From Chitinophagaceae bacterium (lineage in GTDB: Bacteria > Bacteroidota > Bacteroidia > Chitinophagales > Chitinophagaceae), in contig JAGXRG010000057.1 in assembly GCA_018335935.1 (NCBI GenBank), positions 124,001 to 188,000 on the forward strand: 64,000 bases of DNA. Direction: 5' to 3'. The translations under genes and the position numbers were made by a program. Numbering within the stretch: position 1 is the stretch's first letter; each line of letters starts with the position of its first letter. The notes under the pieces are model-generated. The model did not search any database, was not told the DNA's origin, and saw nothing but the letters and a program-made list of their open reading frames with translations. This document shows, piece after piece, positions 43,593 to 53,176 of this stretch.

Positions 43593-45548
43593 TTATAACT
43601 TTCCGTTTTTAATTTCATCTACCACATTTGGATCTAACAATGTTGTTGTATCACCCAAGTTTTCTGTTTCTCCTTCTGCAATTTTTCGTAATATTCTTCT
43701 CATAATTTTACCACTGCGTGTTTTGGGTAATCCTTTTACAAATTGAATTTTATCTGGTTTTGCAATTGGTCCAATAACTCTTGAAACTGTTTGCAAAATA
43801 TCTTTTCTAGTCAACTCTTCATCACCATGTAAATTATTATCTATCACAAATGCATAAATGCCTTGTCCTTTAATTTCATGAGGATAGCCCACCACAGCAC
43901 TTTCAACAACACCCGAATGCATATTAATAGCGTTTTCTACTTCTGCTGTTCCAATTCTATGTCCACTCACATTTAAAACATCATCAACTCTACCTGTAAT
44001 TCTATAAAAACCATTTTCGTCTTTTATAGCACCATCTCCAGTAAAATATAAATTTTCATAGGTTGCAAAATAGTTGGTTCTGCATCTTTCATGATCGCCC
44101 CAAGTGGTTCTTAAAATACCAGGCCAGGGTTTATCAATTACTAAGTTTCCTTTTGTTAAACCATCTTCGTCCTCGGGGGAGTCGTTGCCATTTTCATCAA
44201 CAAGTTTAGGTGAAATACCAGGCATTGGAAGTGTTGCCCAACCTGGTCTTGAAGGAGTAATACCAGCAAGATTAGAAATTAAACATCCTCCTGTTTCTGT
44301 TTGCCACCAAGTATCAACAATAGGACATTTTTTCTTACCAATATTTTCATCATACCAATTCCACGCTTCTTCATTAATAGGCTCTCCAACGGTTCCTAAA
44401 ACTTTTAAACTACTTAAATCTTTTCCTTGTAATGGTTCTAAACCAAAACTCATTAAACTTCTAATGGCTGTTGGTGCTGTGTATAAAATATTTACTTGAT
44501 GTTTATCTACAATATCCCAAAATCTGCCAGCATCAGGAAATGTTGGAACGCCCTCGAACATCAAAGAGGTTGCACCAGCACTTAGAGGACCATACACAAT
44601 ATAACTATGACCTGTAATCCAACCTATATCTGCAGTACAAAAATGTATTTGACCAGGTTTATATTGAAACACATTTAAAAAAGTATAGTTGGTCCATAAC
44701 ATATAGCCAGCACTTGTATGCACCACACCTTTGGGTTTTCCTGTAGAGCCAGATGTATATAATATAAACAATGGATCTTCTGCATCCATTTCTTCTGCAG
44801 GAAAATGAATTCCTCCTTGTTGCTCTAATTGAGTTTCTGCATGATCCATTTCGTCTTCCCACCAAATATCTCTTCCTTTTAGCATAGATACAGGAGTTCG
44901 TGTTCTAGTATAAACAATAACTTTTTTCACCACCTTATTTCCTATCAATGCATCATCAATAACACTTTTTAGTGGAATTACTTTATCGCCTCTATAAGCA
45001 CCATCACAAGTAACAATAAATTCTGCTTGAGCATCCTCTAATCTATCTGCAATACTTTGTGCACTAAAGCCTCCAAAAATTACAGAATGAATGGCTCCAA
45101 TTCTTGCACAACCTAAAACAGCATAAGCCAATTCTGGTACCATTCCCATATATATACAAACTCGATCTCCTTTTTTGACACCATTGTTTTTTAAAACTTG
45201 TGCAAATTGGCAAACTCTTTTGTGTAAACGATTATAGGTAACCACACGTACTCTTTCATCGGGATGATTGGGTTCCCAAATGATTGCAGCTTGTTCTCCT
45301 TTATCTGCCAAATGTCTATCGATACAATTTTCAGTAATGTTTAAAGTGGCTCCAGCAAACCATTCAATTTTAGGTTCTTTAAAATTCCAGTTTAGTACAT
45401 TTTTTCCTGCCTCGCCAGCAGGCAGGCATTTCCTTTTCCAAACAAAATGTTCTGCAATTGATGCCCAAAATGCTTCTGGTTCTTCAATGCTTTTTTTATA
45501 ATCTGCTTGATATTGTTCAATAGATTTTATTTGATATGGAACACTCAT
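43593..45548 (-). CDS. acs: Acetyl-CoA synthetase (with palindrome insertion)
   Basis: The 651-residue enzyme activates acetate to acetyl-CoA through acetyl-AMP. The adenylation motif LYTSGSTGKPKG, the WWQTETGG segment, YFTGDGA and the C-terminal catalytic lysine in RSGKIMRRILRKI are intact. Residues 41-48 (CLPAGEAG) interrupt the usual WKRKW-NVLNW region and are encoded by a GC-rich hairpin at 45406-45426, which looks inserted in frame. It is divergent from an MFS symporter gene and probably functional. Confidence 0.95.
   Translation of the reverse strand: MSVPYQIKSIEQYQADYKKSIEEPEAFWASIAEHFVWKRKCLPAGEAGKNVLNWNFKEPKIEWFAGATLNITENCIDRHLADKGEQAAIIWEPNHPDERVRVVTYNRLHKRVCQFAQVLKNNGVKKGDRVCIYMGMVPELAYAVLGCARIGAIHSVIFGGFSAQSIADRLEDAQAEFIVTCDGAYRGDKVIPLKSVIDDALIGNKVVKKVIVYTRTRTPVSMLKGRDIWWEDEMDHAETQLEQQGGIHFPAEEMDAEDPLFILYTSGSTGKPKGVVHTSAGYMLWTNYTFLNVFQYKPGQIHFCTADIGWITGHSYIVYGPLSAGATSLMFEGVPTFPDAGRFWDIVDKHQVNILYTAPTAIRSLMSFGLEPLQGKDLSSLKVLGTVGEPINEEAWNWYDENIGKKKCPIVDTWWQTETGGCLISNLAGITPSRPGWATLPMPGISPKLVDENGNDSPEDEDGLTKGNLVIDKPWPGILRTTWGDHERCRTNYFATYENLYFTGDGAIKDENGFYRITGRVDDVLNVSGHRIGTAEVENAINMHSGVVESAVVGYPHEIKGQGIYAFVIDNNLHGDEELTRKDILQTVSRVIGPIAKPDKIQFVKGLPKTRSGKIMRRILRKIAEGETENLGDTTTLLDPNVVDEIKNGKL
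45406..45428. repeat. Short GC-rich palindrome inside acs
   Basis: On the plus strand arms CCTGCCT (45406-45412) and AGGCAGG (45420-45426) flank the loop CGCCAGC, a perfect 7-bp stem. 17 of 23 bases are G or C, against a very AT-rich surrounding. The insertion is a multiple of three and adds eight residues to AcsA. Similar GC-rich palindromes recur in Bacteroidota genomes, to my memory, but I cannot name a formal family. Confidence 0.7.
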
Positions 45549-45645
45549 GAGTCAATTCATTTTTTAGGGAGATAAAGTTAAGTAATGATTTTTTTGTTGA
45601 AACGTTTTTATACTGTATGTTGGCATCTCATATCTTTTTCAAAAT

Positions 45646-47142
45646 ATGTCAACCTCAACTAAAGGAATCTGGAAAGTTATTTCTGCATCATCGTTAGGCA
45701 CTTTAATTGAATGGTACGACTTCTATATTTTTGGAAGTTTAGCAACTATTATTTCAGAGAAGTTTTTTCCATCAACAAATCCTACAACAGCATTTTTAGC
45801 AACCTTAGCAACATTTGCTGCAGGCTTTATTGTTAGGCCTTTTGGTGCATTATTTTTTGGAAGATTAGGAGATATAGTAGGAAGAAAACACACGTTTTTA
45901 TTAACCCTTGTTATTATGGGCTTGAGTACGTTTTTAATTGGCTGTATTCCTACTTATGAAAGTTTTGCATTTGCACCTTTTCTGATTTTAATACTTCGTT
46001 TATTACAAGGCTTGGCATTAGGAGGAGAATATGGAGGAGCTGCAACTTATGTGGCAGAACATGCTCCTGCAAACAAAAAAGGATTTTACACTAGTTTTAT
46101 ACAAACCACAGCCACATTGGGTTTGCTGCTATCATTGATTGTAATTATTACCTTACAAAAAGTAATGACTAAAGAAGATTATTATAGCTGGGGCTGGCGT
46201 TTGCCTTTTTTGCTCAGTATTGTTTTAGTAATTGTTTCTATTATTATTCGATTGAAGATGCAAGAAAGCCCCATGTTTAAAGAATTAAAATCTGAAGGCA
46301 AAACATCCAGTAATCCTATCAAAGAAAGTTTTGGTAAAAAACAAAATTTAAAACTAGTGTTATTGGCCTTGTTTGGTGCAACTATGGGACAAGGAGTGGT
46401 TTGGTACACTAGTCAGTTTTATGCACAAACATTTTTATTAAAAACTTGTGGCATAGAATCAGCTCAAGTAAATACCTGGCTGGGTATTTCACTTGTTATT
46501 GCAACGCCTTTCTTTATTTTCTTTGGTTGGTTAAGTGATAAAATAGGCAGAAAATCTATTATGCTAACTGGTTTGTTATTAGCTGTTTTTTGTTATAGAC
46601 CAGTTTTTAATATTTTCTTTCAAGATGCTGATATTTCCAATAAAATAGAATTGTCATCAAACATAAAAATTGAGAAAAAACTGAATAAAGATTTACCTGC
46701 CGATTCATTAATTATTAAAACAACTGTTGCAACATATACCGATGGTTCTTCAATTAATTTAAGAGAAACTTACTCTCAAGAAACAAAAAAATTAGACAAT
46801 ATCAAACTGATTGAATCAAAAAAAACACTTACACTTTCATCATCTTATCAAATTAAATTTATTAGTTTAATGTTTATTTTGGTATTATTTGTAACTATGG
46901 TATATGGCCCAATTGCAGCCTTTTTGGTAGAATTATTTCCTACAAAAATTAGATACACCAGTATGAGTTTGCCTTACCATATTGGCAATGGTGTTTTTGG
47001 AGGATTGGTTCCTTTTATTGCTACTTTAATTACTTTGAGTCCGAATAGTAATTACTTAAGTGGTTTGTGGTATCCAATTGGCGTAGCTAGTGTTTGCTTT
47101 ATTATTGGATTATTATATTTAAACAAAAAACAAGATGCTTAA
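45646..47142 (+). CDS. MFS metabolite:H+ symporter with large loop
   Basis: The 498-residue transporter of the MHS type (ProP/KgtP-like) has TLIEWYDFYIFGSLA in helix 1, the loop motif GRLGDIVGRKHT, and LGGEYGGAATYVAEHAP. Between helices about residues 326-403 is an unusual hydrophilic stretch of about 80 residues. It is divergent from acs (97-base gap), so acetate or another short-chain acid is a reasonable but unproven substrate. It overlaps the next gene by 8 bases. Confidence 0.88.
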   Translation: MSTSTKGIWKVISASSLGTLIEWYDFYIFGSLATIISEKFFPSTNPTTAFLATLATFAAGFIVRPFGALFFGRLGDIVGRKHTFLLTLVIMGLSTFLIGCIPTYESFAFAPFLILILRLLQGLALGGEYGGAATYVAEHAPANKKGFYTSFIQTTATLGLLLSLIVIITLQKVMTKEDYYSWGWRLPFLLSIVLVIVSIIIRLKMQESPMFKELKSEGKTSSNPIKESFGKKQNLKLVLLALFGATMGQGVVWYTSQFYAQTFLLKTCGIESAQVNTWLGISLVIATPFFIFFGWLSDKIGRKSIMLTGLLLAVFCYRPVFNIFFQDADISNKIELSSNIKIEKKLNKDLPADSLIIKTTVATYTDGSSINLRETYSQETKKLDNIKLIESKKTLTLSSSYQIKFISLMFILVLFVTMVYGPIAAFLVELFPTKIRYTSMSLPYHIGNGVFGGLVPFIATLITLSPNSNYLSGLWYPIGVASVCFIIGLLYLNKKQDA

Positions 47143-47365
47143 TACAATAAAAAAATATTTAGGAGTAGTATGGATTTTATCATCCATAATTTCTTTAATA
47201 GTATTAATAATTAGTGCTGTACAAAATATTGATGTAAATGGAAAATTAGATATTAATAAACCTATGCCTTGGATAATTATTATTGGTATCTTCATGCCCA
47301 TTGCAATTGGTTTAGTTTTGTTTGGCTGGTATGCCTTGCAAGAAGAATACTCAACAAAAAAATAA
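47135..47365 (+). CDS. Small membrane protein, MFS partner (DUF6814-like)
   Basis: The 76-residue protein has two hydrophobic helices (about 8-28 and 45-66) and a charged tail (LQEEYSTKK). The first 8 bases overlap the end of the MFS gene, so translation is probably coupled and the proteins may work together. It looks like the small DUF6814 proteins I recall beside such symporters in Bacteroidota, from pattern memory only. Confidence 0.75.
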   Translation: MLNTIKKYLGVVWILSSIISLIVLIISAVQNIDVNGKLDINKPMPWIIIIGIFMPIAIGLVLFGWYALQEEYSTKK

Positions 47366-47373
47366 ATATTTAA

Positions 47374-49275
47374 ATGCAGAGATGTGTGGTTAGATTTTTT
47401 TTCTCGGTTTCATTTCTTTCAATATTAATTGTTTCAAAATCGCTTGCTCAATGTACGCCCACAACAATATTTAAAGAAGATTTTGGTACAGGCTCTTCAG
47501 GGTATGGCCCTGCATTAGGTAGTAGCTACACCAGTTATAACTATAATGCAACAGGCTCTTTAGCAGATGGTGATTATAGTATTCGCAAAACAGCTGCACC
47601 ATTAAACGGACAAGCCATTTATTCAACATGGCATAATGGATTTGACCATACCGGCAACAATGGTTATATGATGGTTATTAATGCCTCTTTTAATTCTGGA
47701 AAATTTTATGAAACTCAAATCGATAATTTATGCAGCGGCTCAACCATTAAATTTTCTGCTTGGCTGGCCAACCTTTTAAAACTTGGGGTTTCTGATCCAT
47801 TAGACCCTAATGTAAAATTTGAGATTAAAAGTGCCGTTACAAATATTGTGTTAGGAACCTATACTACTGGCATTATTAATAGGTACAGCAATTTTACTTG
47901 GCAACAATATGGATTCGATATTGTGCTTCCTGTTGGAGAAACTTCAGTTATTCTTACAATTTATAATAATCAGGCTGGTGGGCTGGGTAACGATTTGGCA
48001 ATGGACGATATTGAATTTTCTATTTGTGGTGCAGAACTCTCACCTTTTGCTAGCGGCACTTATTTAAACGGAAATGCTGTTTGTGCTGGTAATAATATTT
48101 CTTTTAATGGAGGAATTACAAATCTGTTTTATAATAACCCTGTTTTGCAATGGCAAAGCTCTATTGATAGCAATAACTGGGTGAATATTGCAGCTGCAAA
48201 TCAATCTACATTTACTATCAATAATTGTAGTGTTGGTGATGGTAAATGGTATAGACTTTTAATAGCTGAGCCTGGAAATATTAATGCTGCAAATTGTAGA
48301 ACCACATCCTCTACTTTAAAACTCATTGTCTATAATCCACAACCTGTAGCATTACAATTTAAAAACAAATACTGTGTTGGCGATACTTTAAGCATAAAAA
48401 ATGGTTATACTGCCTTACAATATAATTGGAGTGGGCCCAATGGTTTTTCATCAACAGATAGTACAGTTGTTTTTAATAATGTTACTACTTCTCTACAGGG
48501 TTATTATGTTTTACAAACAACTACTAATGGGGGCTGTATTAATAAAGATTCTGCCCTCATCAATATTCAACCTAATCAACTTTCGCTAACATTATCTGAT
48601 AGTTTATTGCTATGTGATGGTGTTACGGCATTGCTTGCAACTAATAATAATTTTATTACAAAATGGTTGTGGAGCAATGGAGATACTACTCAGCAAATTA
48701 ATGTAAATACAAGTGGCTTGTATTGGGTAAAAGTTTGGGACGATGTTTGTTTTAATACAGATAGCACATTCATTAAAACCAATACAACACCAATGGTTAA
48801 TTTGGGTAACGATAAAACAATTTGCTTTAGTGAATCTCTTACCTTGAATGCTTCAAATGGTATAAATAATTATTATTTATGGAATGATGGAAGCACTGAT
48901 TCCGTTTATGTTGTTAAGAATTCGGGAACTTATAATGTTTCAGTTAGTAATGAATGTGGGACTGATACAGATGAAATTAATATAACAGTTGAAACCTGTG
49001 CCAATCAAATTTTTGTACCCACCGGATTTACACCAAATGGTGATACGAAAAATGATGTTTTAAAACCAAAAGCCTATTTTGCTATCACCGATTTTGTTTT
49101 TAGGATATATGATAGATTTGGAAGAATGGTCTTTATTTCAACAGATATCAATCAAGGTTGGAATGGAGAAATCAATAACAAAAAAGCCGATACAGGTGTT
49201 TATGTTTGGGATTTGAGCTATAAGAAAAATGGAGAGCTTAATCATCAAAAAGGAACAACAGTATTGATGAGATAA
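47374..49275 (+). CDS. Secreted protein with T9SS type B (gliding-type) C-terminal domain
   Basis: The 633-residue protein has a signal peptide (about 1-26) and a carbohydrate-binding-like N-terminal domain (about 30-220). Several Ig-like repeats follow with cysteines (CAGNNISF, CVGDTLSI, CDGVTALL, CFSESLTL). The C-terminal domain (about 545-633) has FTPNGDTKNDVLKP, IYDRFGRMVF, QGWNGEINN and TGVYVWDLSY, the type B sorting signature. It is exported to the cell surface by T9SS. The cargo function is unknown. Confidence 0.9.
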   Translation: MQRCVVRFFFSVSFLSILIVSKSLAQCTPTTIFKEDFGTGSSGYGPALGSSYTSYNYNATGSLADGDYSIRKTAAPLNGQAIYSTWHNGFDHTGNNGYMMVINASFNSGKFYETQIDNLCSGSTIKFSAWLANLLKLGVSDPLDPNVKFEIKSAVTNIVLGTYTTGIINRYSNFTWQQYGFDIVLPVGETSVILTIYNNQAGGLGNDLAMDDIEFSICGAELSPFASGTYLNGNAVCAGNNISFNGGITNLFYNNPVLQWQSSIDSNNWVNIAAANQSTFTINNCSVGDGKWYRLLIAEPGNINAANCRTTSSTLKLIVYNPQPVALQFKNKYCVGDTLSIKNGYTALQYNWSGPNGFSSTDSTVVFNNVTTSLQGYYVLQTTTNGGCINKDSALINIQPNQLSLTLSDSLLLCDGVTALLATNNNFITKWLWSNGDTTQQINVNTSGLYWVKVWDDVCFNTDSTFIKTNTTPMVNLGNDKTICFSESLTLNASNGINNYYLWNDGSTDSVYVVKNSGTYNVSVSNECGTDTDEINITVETCANQIFVPTGFTPNGDTKNDVLKPKAYFAITDFVFRIYDRFGRMVFISTDINQGWNGEINNKKADTGVYVWDLSYKKNGELNHQKGTTVLMR

Positions 49276-49327
49276 TCTTAACACAATTTACAAGTTTTGA
49301 ATATACATTAATTCGTTACTTTGTTTT

Positions 49328-50041
49328 ATGTCAATAGAAGTTGTAGGATTAACAAAATTATATGGTGAGCAAAAAGCACTCAACAATATTTCATTTTCAG
49401 TTAAGCAAGGAGAAATTGTTGGTTTTCTTGGGCCCAATGGTGCAGGAAAAAGTACCACAATGAAAATTCTTACTGGTTTTATTCAACCCAATACTGGAGT
49501 AGCAAAAATTTGTGGAATCAATACACAAATTGATAGTATAGCTACAAGAAAAAAAATTGGATATCTTCCTGAATCTAATCCTTTATACCTCGATATGTAT
49601 GTAAAGGAATATTTAAGTTTTGTAGCAGGTGTTCATGAAATTGAAAAAGCACATGATACAATAAAAAATATTATAGAGTTGGTTGGATTACAAGTTGAAC
49701 AACATAAAAAAATAGGACAACTCTCTAAAGGTTATAAACAACGCGTAGGCCTTGCTGCTGCTTTATTACATGAGCCAGAAGTTTTAATATTAGATGAGCC
49801 AACTAGTGGTTTAGACCCCAATCAGATTATTGAAATTAGAAATGTAATTAAAGAACAAGGTAAAAATAAAACAGTTCTTTTTTCATCACATATTTTACAA
49901 GAAGTACAAGCCATTTGTGATAGAGTAATAATAATTAACAAAGGCGAAATTGTTGCAGATGATTTGTTGAATAATTTACAAAGTGATGGCAAAAGCCTTG
50001 AGGATGTTTTTAGAGATTTAACAGTTGGTACAACAGTATAA
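49328..50041 (+). CDS. gldA: Gliding-associated ABC transporter ATPase GldA-like
   Basis: The 237-residue ABC ATPase has Walker A GPNGAGKST (35-43), signature LSKGYKQR, Walker B VLILDEPTSGLDP and H-loop SSHILQEV. The segment IGYLPESNPLYLDMYVKEYL is typical of the GldA subgroup. It ends at DVFRDLT, so it is shorter than the roughly 300-residue Flavobacterium GldA. gldF and gldG are not in this window. TACTTTG, a near-match to the -7 box, ends 4 bases before the ATG. Confidence 0.75.
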   Translation: MSIEVVGLTKLYGEQKALNNISFSVKQGEIVGFLGPNGAGKSTTMKILTGFIQPNTGVAKICGINTQIDSIATRKKIGYLPESNPLYLDMYVKEYLSFVAGVHEIEKAHDTIKNIIELVGLQVEQHKKIGQLSKGYKQRVGLAAALLHEPEVLILDEPTSGLDPNQIIEIRNVIKEQGKNKTVLFSSHILQEVQAICDRVIIINKGEIVADDLLNNLQSDGKSLEDVFRDLTVGTTV

Positions 50042-50044
50042 ATT

Positions 50045-51427
50045 TTATTTTCCTTTTCCTGAAAGAATAATTCTTACAGTGTGAAACATAATTTTAAAAT
50101 CTAAAAAAATAGAAGCATTTTCAATATAAATTAAATCGTACTGCATTCGCTCAATCATTTGCTCTACAGTTTCTGCATAACCAAATTGTACCATGCCCCA
50201 ACTAGTTAACCCTGGTTTTACTTTAAACAAATAATTATAGTAAGGTGTTATTGCAACAATTTTATCTATATAATATTTGCGTTCTGGTCGTGGGCCAACC
50301 AGGCTCATATCGCCAATTAAAATATTCCACAATTGAGGCAACTCATCTAATCTCCATTTTCGCATGATTTTACCCCAAGCGGTAATTCTAGGGTCATCGT
50401 CGCTGCTGAGTTGTGGGCCATTGGTTTCTGCACGATCTATCATGCTTCTAAACTTGTAAATTATAAACGGCCTTCCTTTAAACCCAATTCTTTCCTGACT
50501 ATAAAAAATTGGACCCTGTGATGAAAATTTAGTTCTTATTGCAACATAGATTAATAAAGGCATTAATAAAATAGTAGAACAAAAAGCAAATAAAACATCT
50601 ATTAATCTTTTTATATTGTGCTGCCAAAGCTGCAATGGGCTTGTATCTAAGTCAATCAATGTTGCACCAAAAACATTCGAAGTTCTTACCGATCCAGATA
50701 AAATATCTAAAACATCTGGTACTAATTTTATTTCAACATCTTTTAATGAAAGTAAATTGATGATTTCTTCTGTTGTAGTTTTTTGAGATTTATCTAATGC
50801 AATAATTACATTACTCACTTTATGTTCATCAATTACTTGAACCAGGTTGTTGATATCTCCTAATAATGGCAAATGCTTAGTAAGCCCGTTTTTATTATTT
50901 TCATAATTAATAAAACCAATTAATTTATACCCTAAATAATCAAAGTTTTTTTGTAGCTGTTTATAAGTGCTGATGGCTTGTTTATTGTTTCCAATAATGA
51001 TGGTATTAAAAATTACATTGCCTTCTATGATGTCTTTTTTGGCTTTTACTAAAATGAACCATCTAAGTAAAAAAACAAAAAACGTTTGTAATAAAATTAG
51101 ATTAAGTAAAATATAATAATGCGTGATTCCTCCAACAATTTTTCCATTCCATAAAAAAACTAAATAAATACCTAAGCAACCTATACAGGAACAAATAAAT
51201 GTGTTGGTAAATTCGTTTAAACGAGATTTTTTATAAATGGGCATTCCATATGCTCCAAAAACCAAATACAACAATAACCACGAAATGGGAACTATGGTTA
51301 AAGCTGTTTGAAGGAGAGATGAAGTATTTGCATTTTCAAAGAAAAATTTTCCAAAGACTAACCACGCTAAAACAGATGCAATATAATCTGCAATAACATA
51401 CCAAGTTATTTGAATTGGTTTCTGCAT
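50045..51427 (-). CDS. Polyprenyl-phosphate sugar-1-phosphate transferase (WcaJ/WbaP-like)
   Basis: The 460-residue protein has four to five N-terminal membrane helices, a nucleotide-binding-like middle domain (about 150-250) and a C-terminal catalytic domain with KRLIDVLFAFCSTILLMPLL, IFYSQERIGFKGRPF, KFRSM and LVGPRPER. The enzyme starts exopolysaccharide or O-antigen repeat units by moving a sugar phosphate to undecaprenyl phosphate. It lies 6 bases downstream of the Gfo/Idh/MocA gene. Confidence 0.92.
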   Translation of the reverse strand: MQKPIQITWYVIADYIASVLAWLVFGKFFFENANTSSLLQTALTIVPISWLLLYLVFGAYGMPIYKKSRLNEFTNTFICSCIGCLGIYLVFLWNGKIVGGITHYYILLNLILLQTFFVFLLRWFILVKAKKDIIEGNVIFNTIIIGNNKQAISTYKQLQKNFDYLGYKLIGFINYENNKNGLTKHLPLLGDINNLVQVIDEHKVSNVIIALDKSQKTTTEEIINLLSLKDVEIKLVPDVLDILSGSVRTSNVFGATLIDLDTSPLQLWQHNIKRLIDVLFAFCSTILLMPLLIYVAIRTKFSSQGPIFYSQERIGFKGRPFIIYKFRSMIDRAETNGPQLSSDDDPRITAWGKIMRKWRLDELPQLWNILIGDMSLVGPRPERKYYIDKIVAITPYYNYLFKVKPGLTSWGMVQFGYAETVEQMIERMQYDLIYIENASIFLDFKIMFHTVRIILSGKGK

Positions 51428-51433
51428 CGTTTT

Positions 51434-52411
51434 TTATGATAATGCTTTTACGTTACCCATTTTTGCTAAGATTTGATGTGCTACTTCCATTGCTGCGTAG
51501 CCATCTTCTTCATTCACTACAGGTTTGGTATTGTTTTTAATTGAATCAACAAAACTTTGAAGTTCTAATAAAATTGCATTGCCATCTTTTACAGTTGGGT
51601 TTGCAACTGCAATTTCTTTTTTATTGCCATCAGGGGTTTCAACGTCAAATGTAAATACGTCTTTATCATTAGGTTGTTTGATTTTTATGACTTCGGCTTT
51701 TTTATTTAAAAAATCAACACCAATGTATGAGTCTTTTTGAAACAAACGCATTTTTCTCATTTTCTTCATACTTATTCTACTGCTGGTTAAATTGGCCACG
51801 CAGCCATTATTAAACTCTATTCTAACATTTGCAATGTCTGGAGTGTCTGTTAATACAGCAACACCACTAGCACTTATAGATTTTACCGAAGATTTTACTA
51901 TGCTTAAAATAATGTCTAAATCGTGTATCATTAAGTCTAATATTACACTAACCTCTGTTCCTCTTGGATTGAATTGTGCTAAACGATGAACTTCTATAAA
52001 CATTGGGTTATGATGATGATGCTGTATAGCTAAAAAAGCAGGATTAAATCGTTCAACATGCCCAACTTGCATTTTGATACCAGCCTCTTTAACCATAGCT
52101 ACTATATCTTTAGCTTCACTCATAGAAAAAGCTAAGGGTTTTTCAACAAATACGTGTTTACCCTTTCTTATGGCTTGCATGCATAAGCTATAGTGTTCGT
52201 TTGTGGGTACAACAATATCAACAATATCACATGCATCCATTAGTTTTTCTTCGTCGCTGAATCTTTTTAATCCATAATCCGCAACAACTTGTTTTGCTGT
52301 TTCATTATGAGGATCGAAAAAACCAACAATTTTTACACCTTCTATTTCTTTCCAATTATTTAAATGAAATTTTCCAAGATGGCCTACTCCAAAAACACCC
52401 ACTTTTAACAT
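51434..52411 (-). CDS. Gfo/Idh/MocA family oxidoreductase
   Basis: The protein has 325 residues from the ATG at 52411 (MLKVGVFGVGHLGKFH); a longer TTG/GTG-type reading adds 32 unlikely residues. The Rossmann motif GVFGVGHLG and the EKP motif in VFVEKPLAFSM (active-site Lys) identify the family of NAD(P)-dependent sugar dehydrogenases. Its place just before a sugar-phosphate transferase gene suggests nucleotide-sugar synthesis for a surface polysaccharide. Confidence 0.9.
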   Translation of the reverse strand: MLKVGVFGVGHLGKFHLNNWKEIEGVKIVGFFDPHNETAKQVVADYGLKRFSDEEKLMDACDIVDIVVPTNEHYSLCMQAIRKGKHVFVEKPLAFSMSEAKDIVAMVKEAGIKMQVGHVERFNPAFLAIQHHHHNPMFIEVHRLAQFNPRGTEVSVILDLMIHDLDIILSIVKSSVKSISASGVAVLTDTPDIANVRIEFNNGCVANLTSSRISMKKMRKMRLFQKDSYIGVDFLNKKAEVIKIKQPNDKDVFTFDVETPDGNKKEIAVANPTVKDGNAILLELQSFVDSIKNNTKPVVNEEDGYAAMEVAHQILAKMGNVKALS

Positions 52412-52491
52412 AATAGAGAATTTATTACAGCAAATATAAATGTTACGAAATGCTTGCTTTAATTTTTTATAATTATACAAATACAACCCAT

Positions 52492-52518
52492 AAAAAAACC
52501 CCACCATATGGCGGGGTT
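52492..52518 (-). terminator. Intrinsic terminator of the atpD-atpC transcript
   Basis: On the minus strand a 9-bp stem AACCCCGCC / GGTGGGGTT (one G-T pair) with loop ATAT is followed by a run of seven T. It lies 21 bases past the atpC stop and upstream of the Gfo gene start (52411). Confidence 0.9.
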
Positions 52519-52538
52519 CTTAAAATTTATATTTTTTC

Positions 52539-52790
52539 TTATGCTTCTACTGCTCCTTCTAAAAGAATTGTAGTTTTATTGTTCATTACTTCTACAAAGC
52601 CCCCTTGAATTTGAAAGTTCTCTGCTTGTGTTTTTGACTTTAACACCTTTAAATTGCCTTTTCCAAGAGCACTTACCAAAGGAGCATGTTTATCTAAAAC
52701 TTCAAACAATCCACTTATTCCTGGAAGTTGTACTCCATAAACTTCGCCATCGAATAATTTTTTTTCTGGAGTAAGAATTTCTAATTTCAT
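52539..52790 (-). CDS. atpC: ATP synthase F1 subunit epsilon (short form)
   Basis: The 83-residue protein consists of the N-terminal beta-sandwich only (MKLEILTPEKKLFDGEVYGVQLPG, IQGGFVEVMNNKTTILLEGA). The C-terminal helical hairpin, which in E. coli inhibits ATP hydrolysis, is absent, as is common in Bacteroidota. It is normally just after atpD; here a four-helix-bundle gene is placed between them. Confidence 0.93.
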   Translation of the reverse strand: MKLEILTPEKKLFDGEVYGVQLPGISGLFEVLDKHAPLVSALGKGNLKVLKSKTQAENFQIQGGFVEVMNNKTTILLEGAVEA

Positions 52791-52813
52791 TATAAAGTAT
52801 TTAGTAGTTTGTA

Positions 52814-53176
52814 TTAAGTATTTAGAGTTTGTAATGATTTTTGCAACCCTGCTATCATTTTTTGAATTTCCTCTAATTGACTTAATGCTTGTTCTAATTT
52901 TATTTTTTCAAATGGATATAAGTTGTTGGCTATAATAAGCTGAGTTTCTAATTCATAACTAGAGCCTAGTGCTATACTTAGAAAATGTTTAAAATCATTC
53001 TTTGAAATTCTTCCAGCACCTTCAGCTATATTAGAAGAGATTGAAACAACACATCTTCTAATCTGACTTATTAGTCCAAATTTTTCTTCTGCTGGTAGTT
53101 CGTTTGTTAGATTATAAACCCCGGTTGCTAATTCAATCGATTTTTGCCAAACTAATAAATCTTTAAACTTATTCAT
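52814..53176 (-). CDS. Four-helix-bundle protein (S23/23S-IVS family)
   Basis: The 120-residue all-helical protein has the family pattern FKDLLVWQKSIELATGVYNL, the SISSNIAEGAGR motif (about 46-58) and FLSIALGSSYELETQL. Members are known as 23S rRNA intervening-sequence proteins or diversity-generating-element-associated avd relatives; the job of the stand-alone genes is unknown. It sits between atpD (53219) and atpC (52790) on the same strand, flanked by a 10-base inverted repeat (AGTAGTTTGT at 52803, ACAAACTACT at 53201). Confidence 0.92.
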   Translation of the reverse strand: MNKFKDLLVWQKSIELATGVYNLTNELPAEEKFGLISQIRRCVVSISSNIAEGAGRISKNDFKHFLSIALGSSYELETQLIIANNLYPFEKIKLEQALSQLEEIQKMIAGLQKSLQTLNT

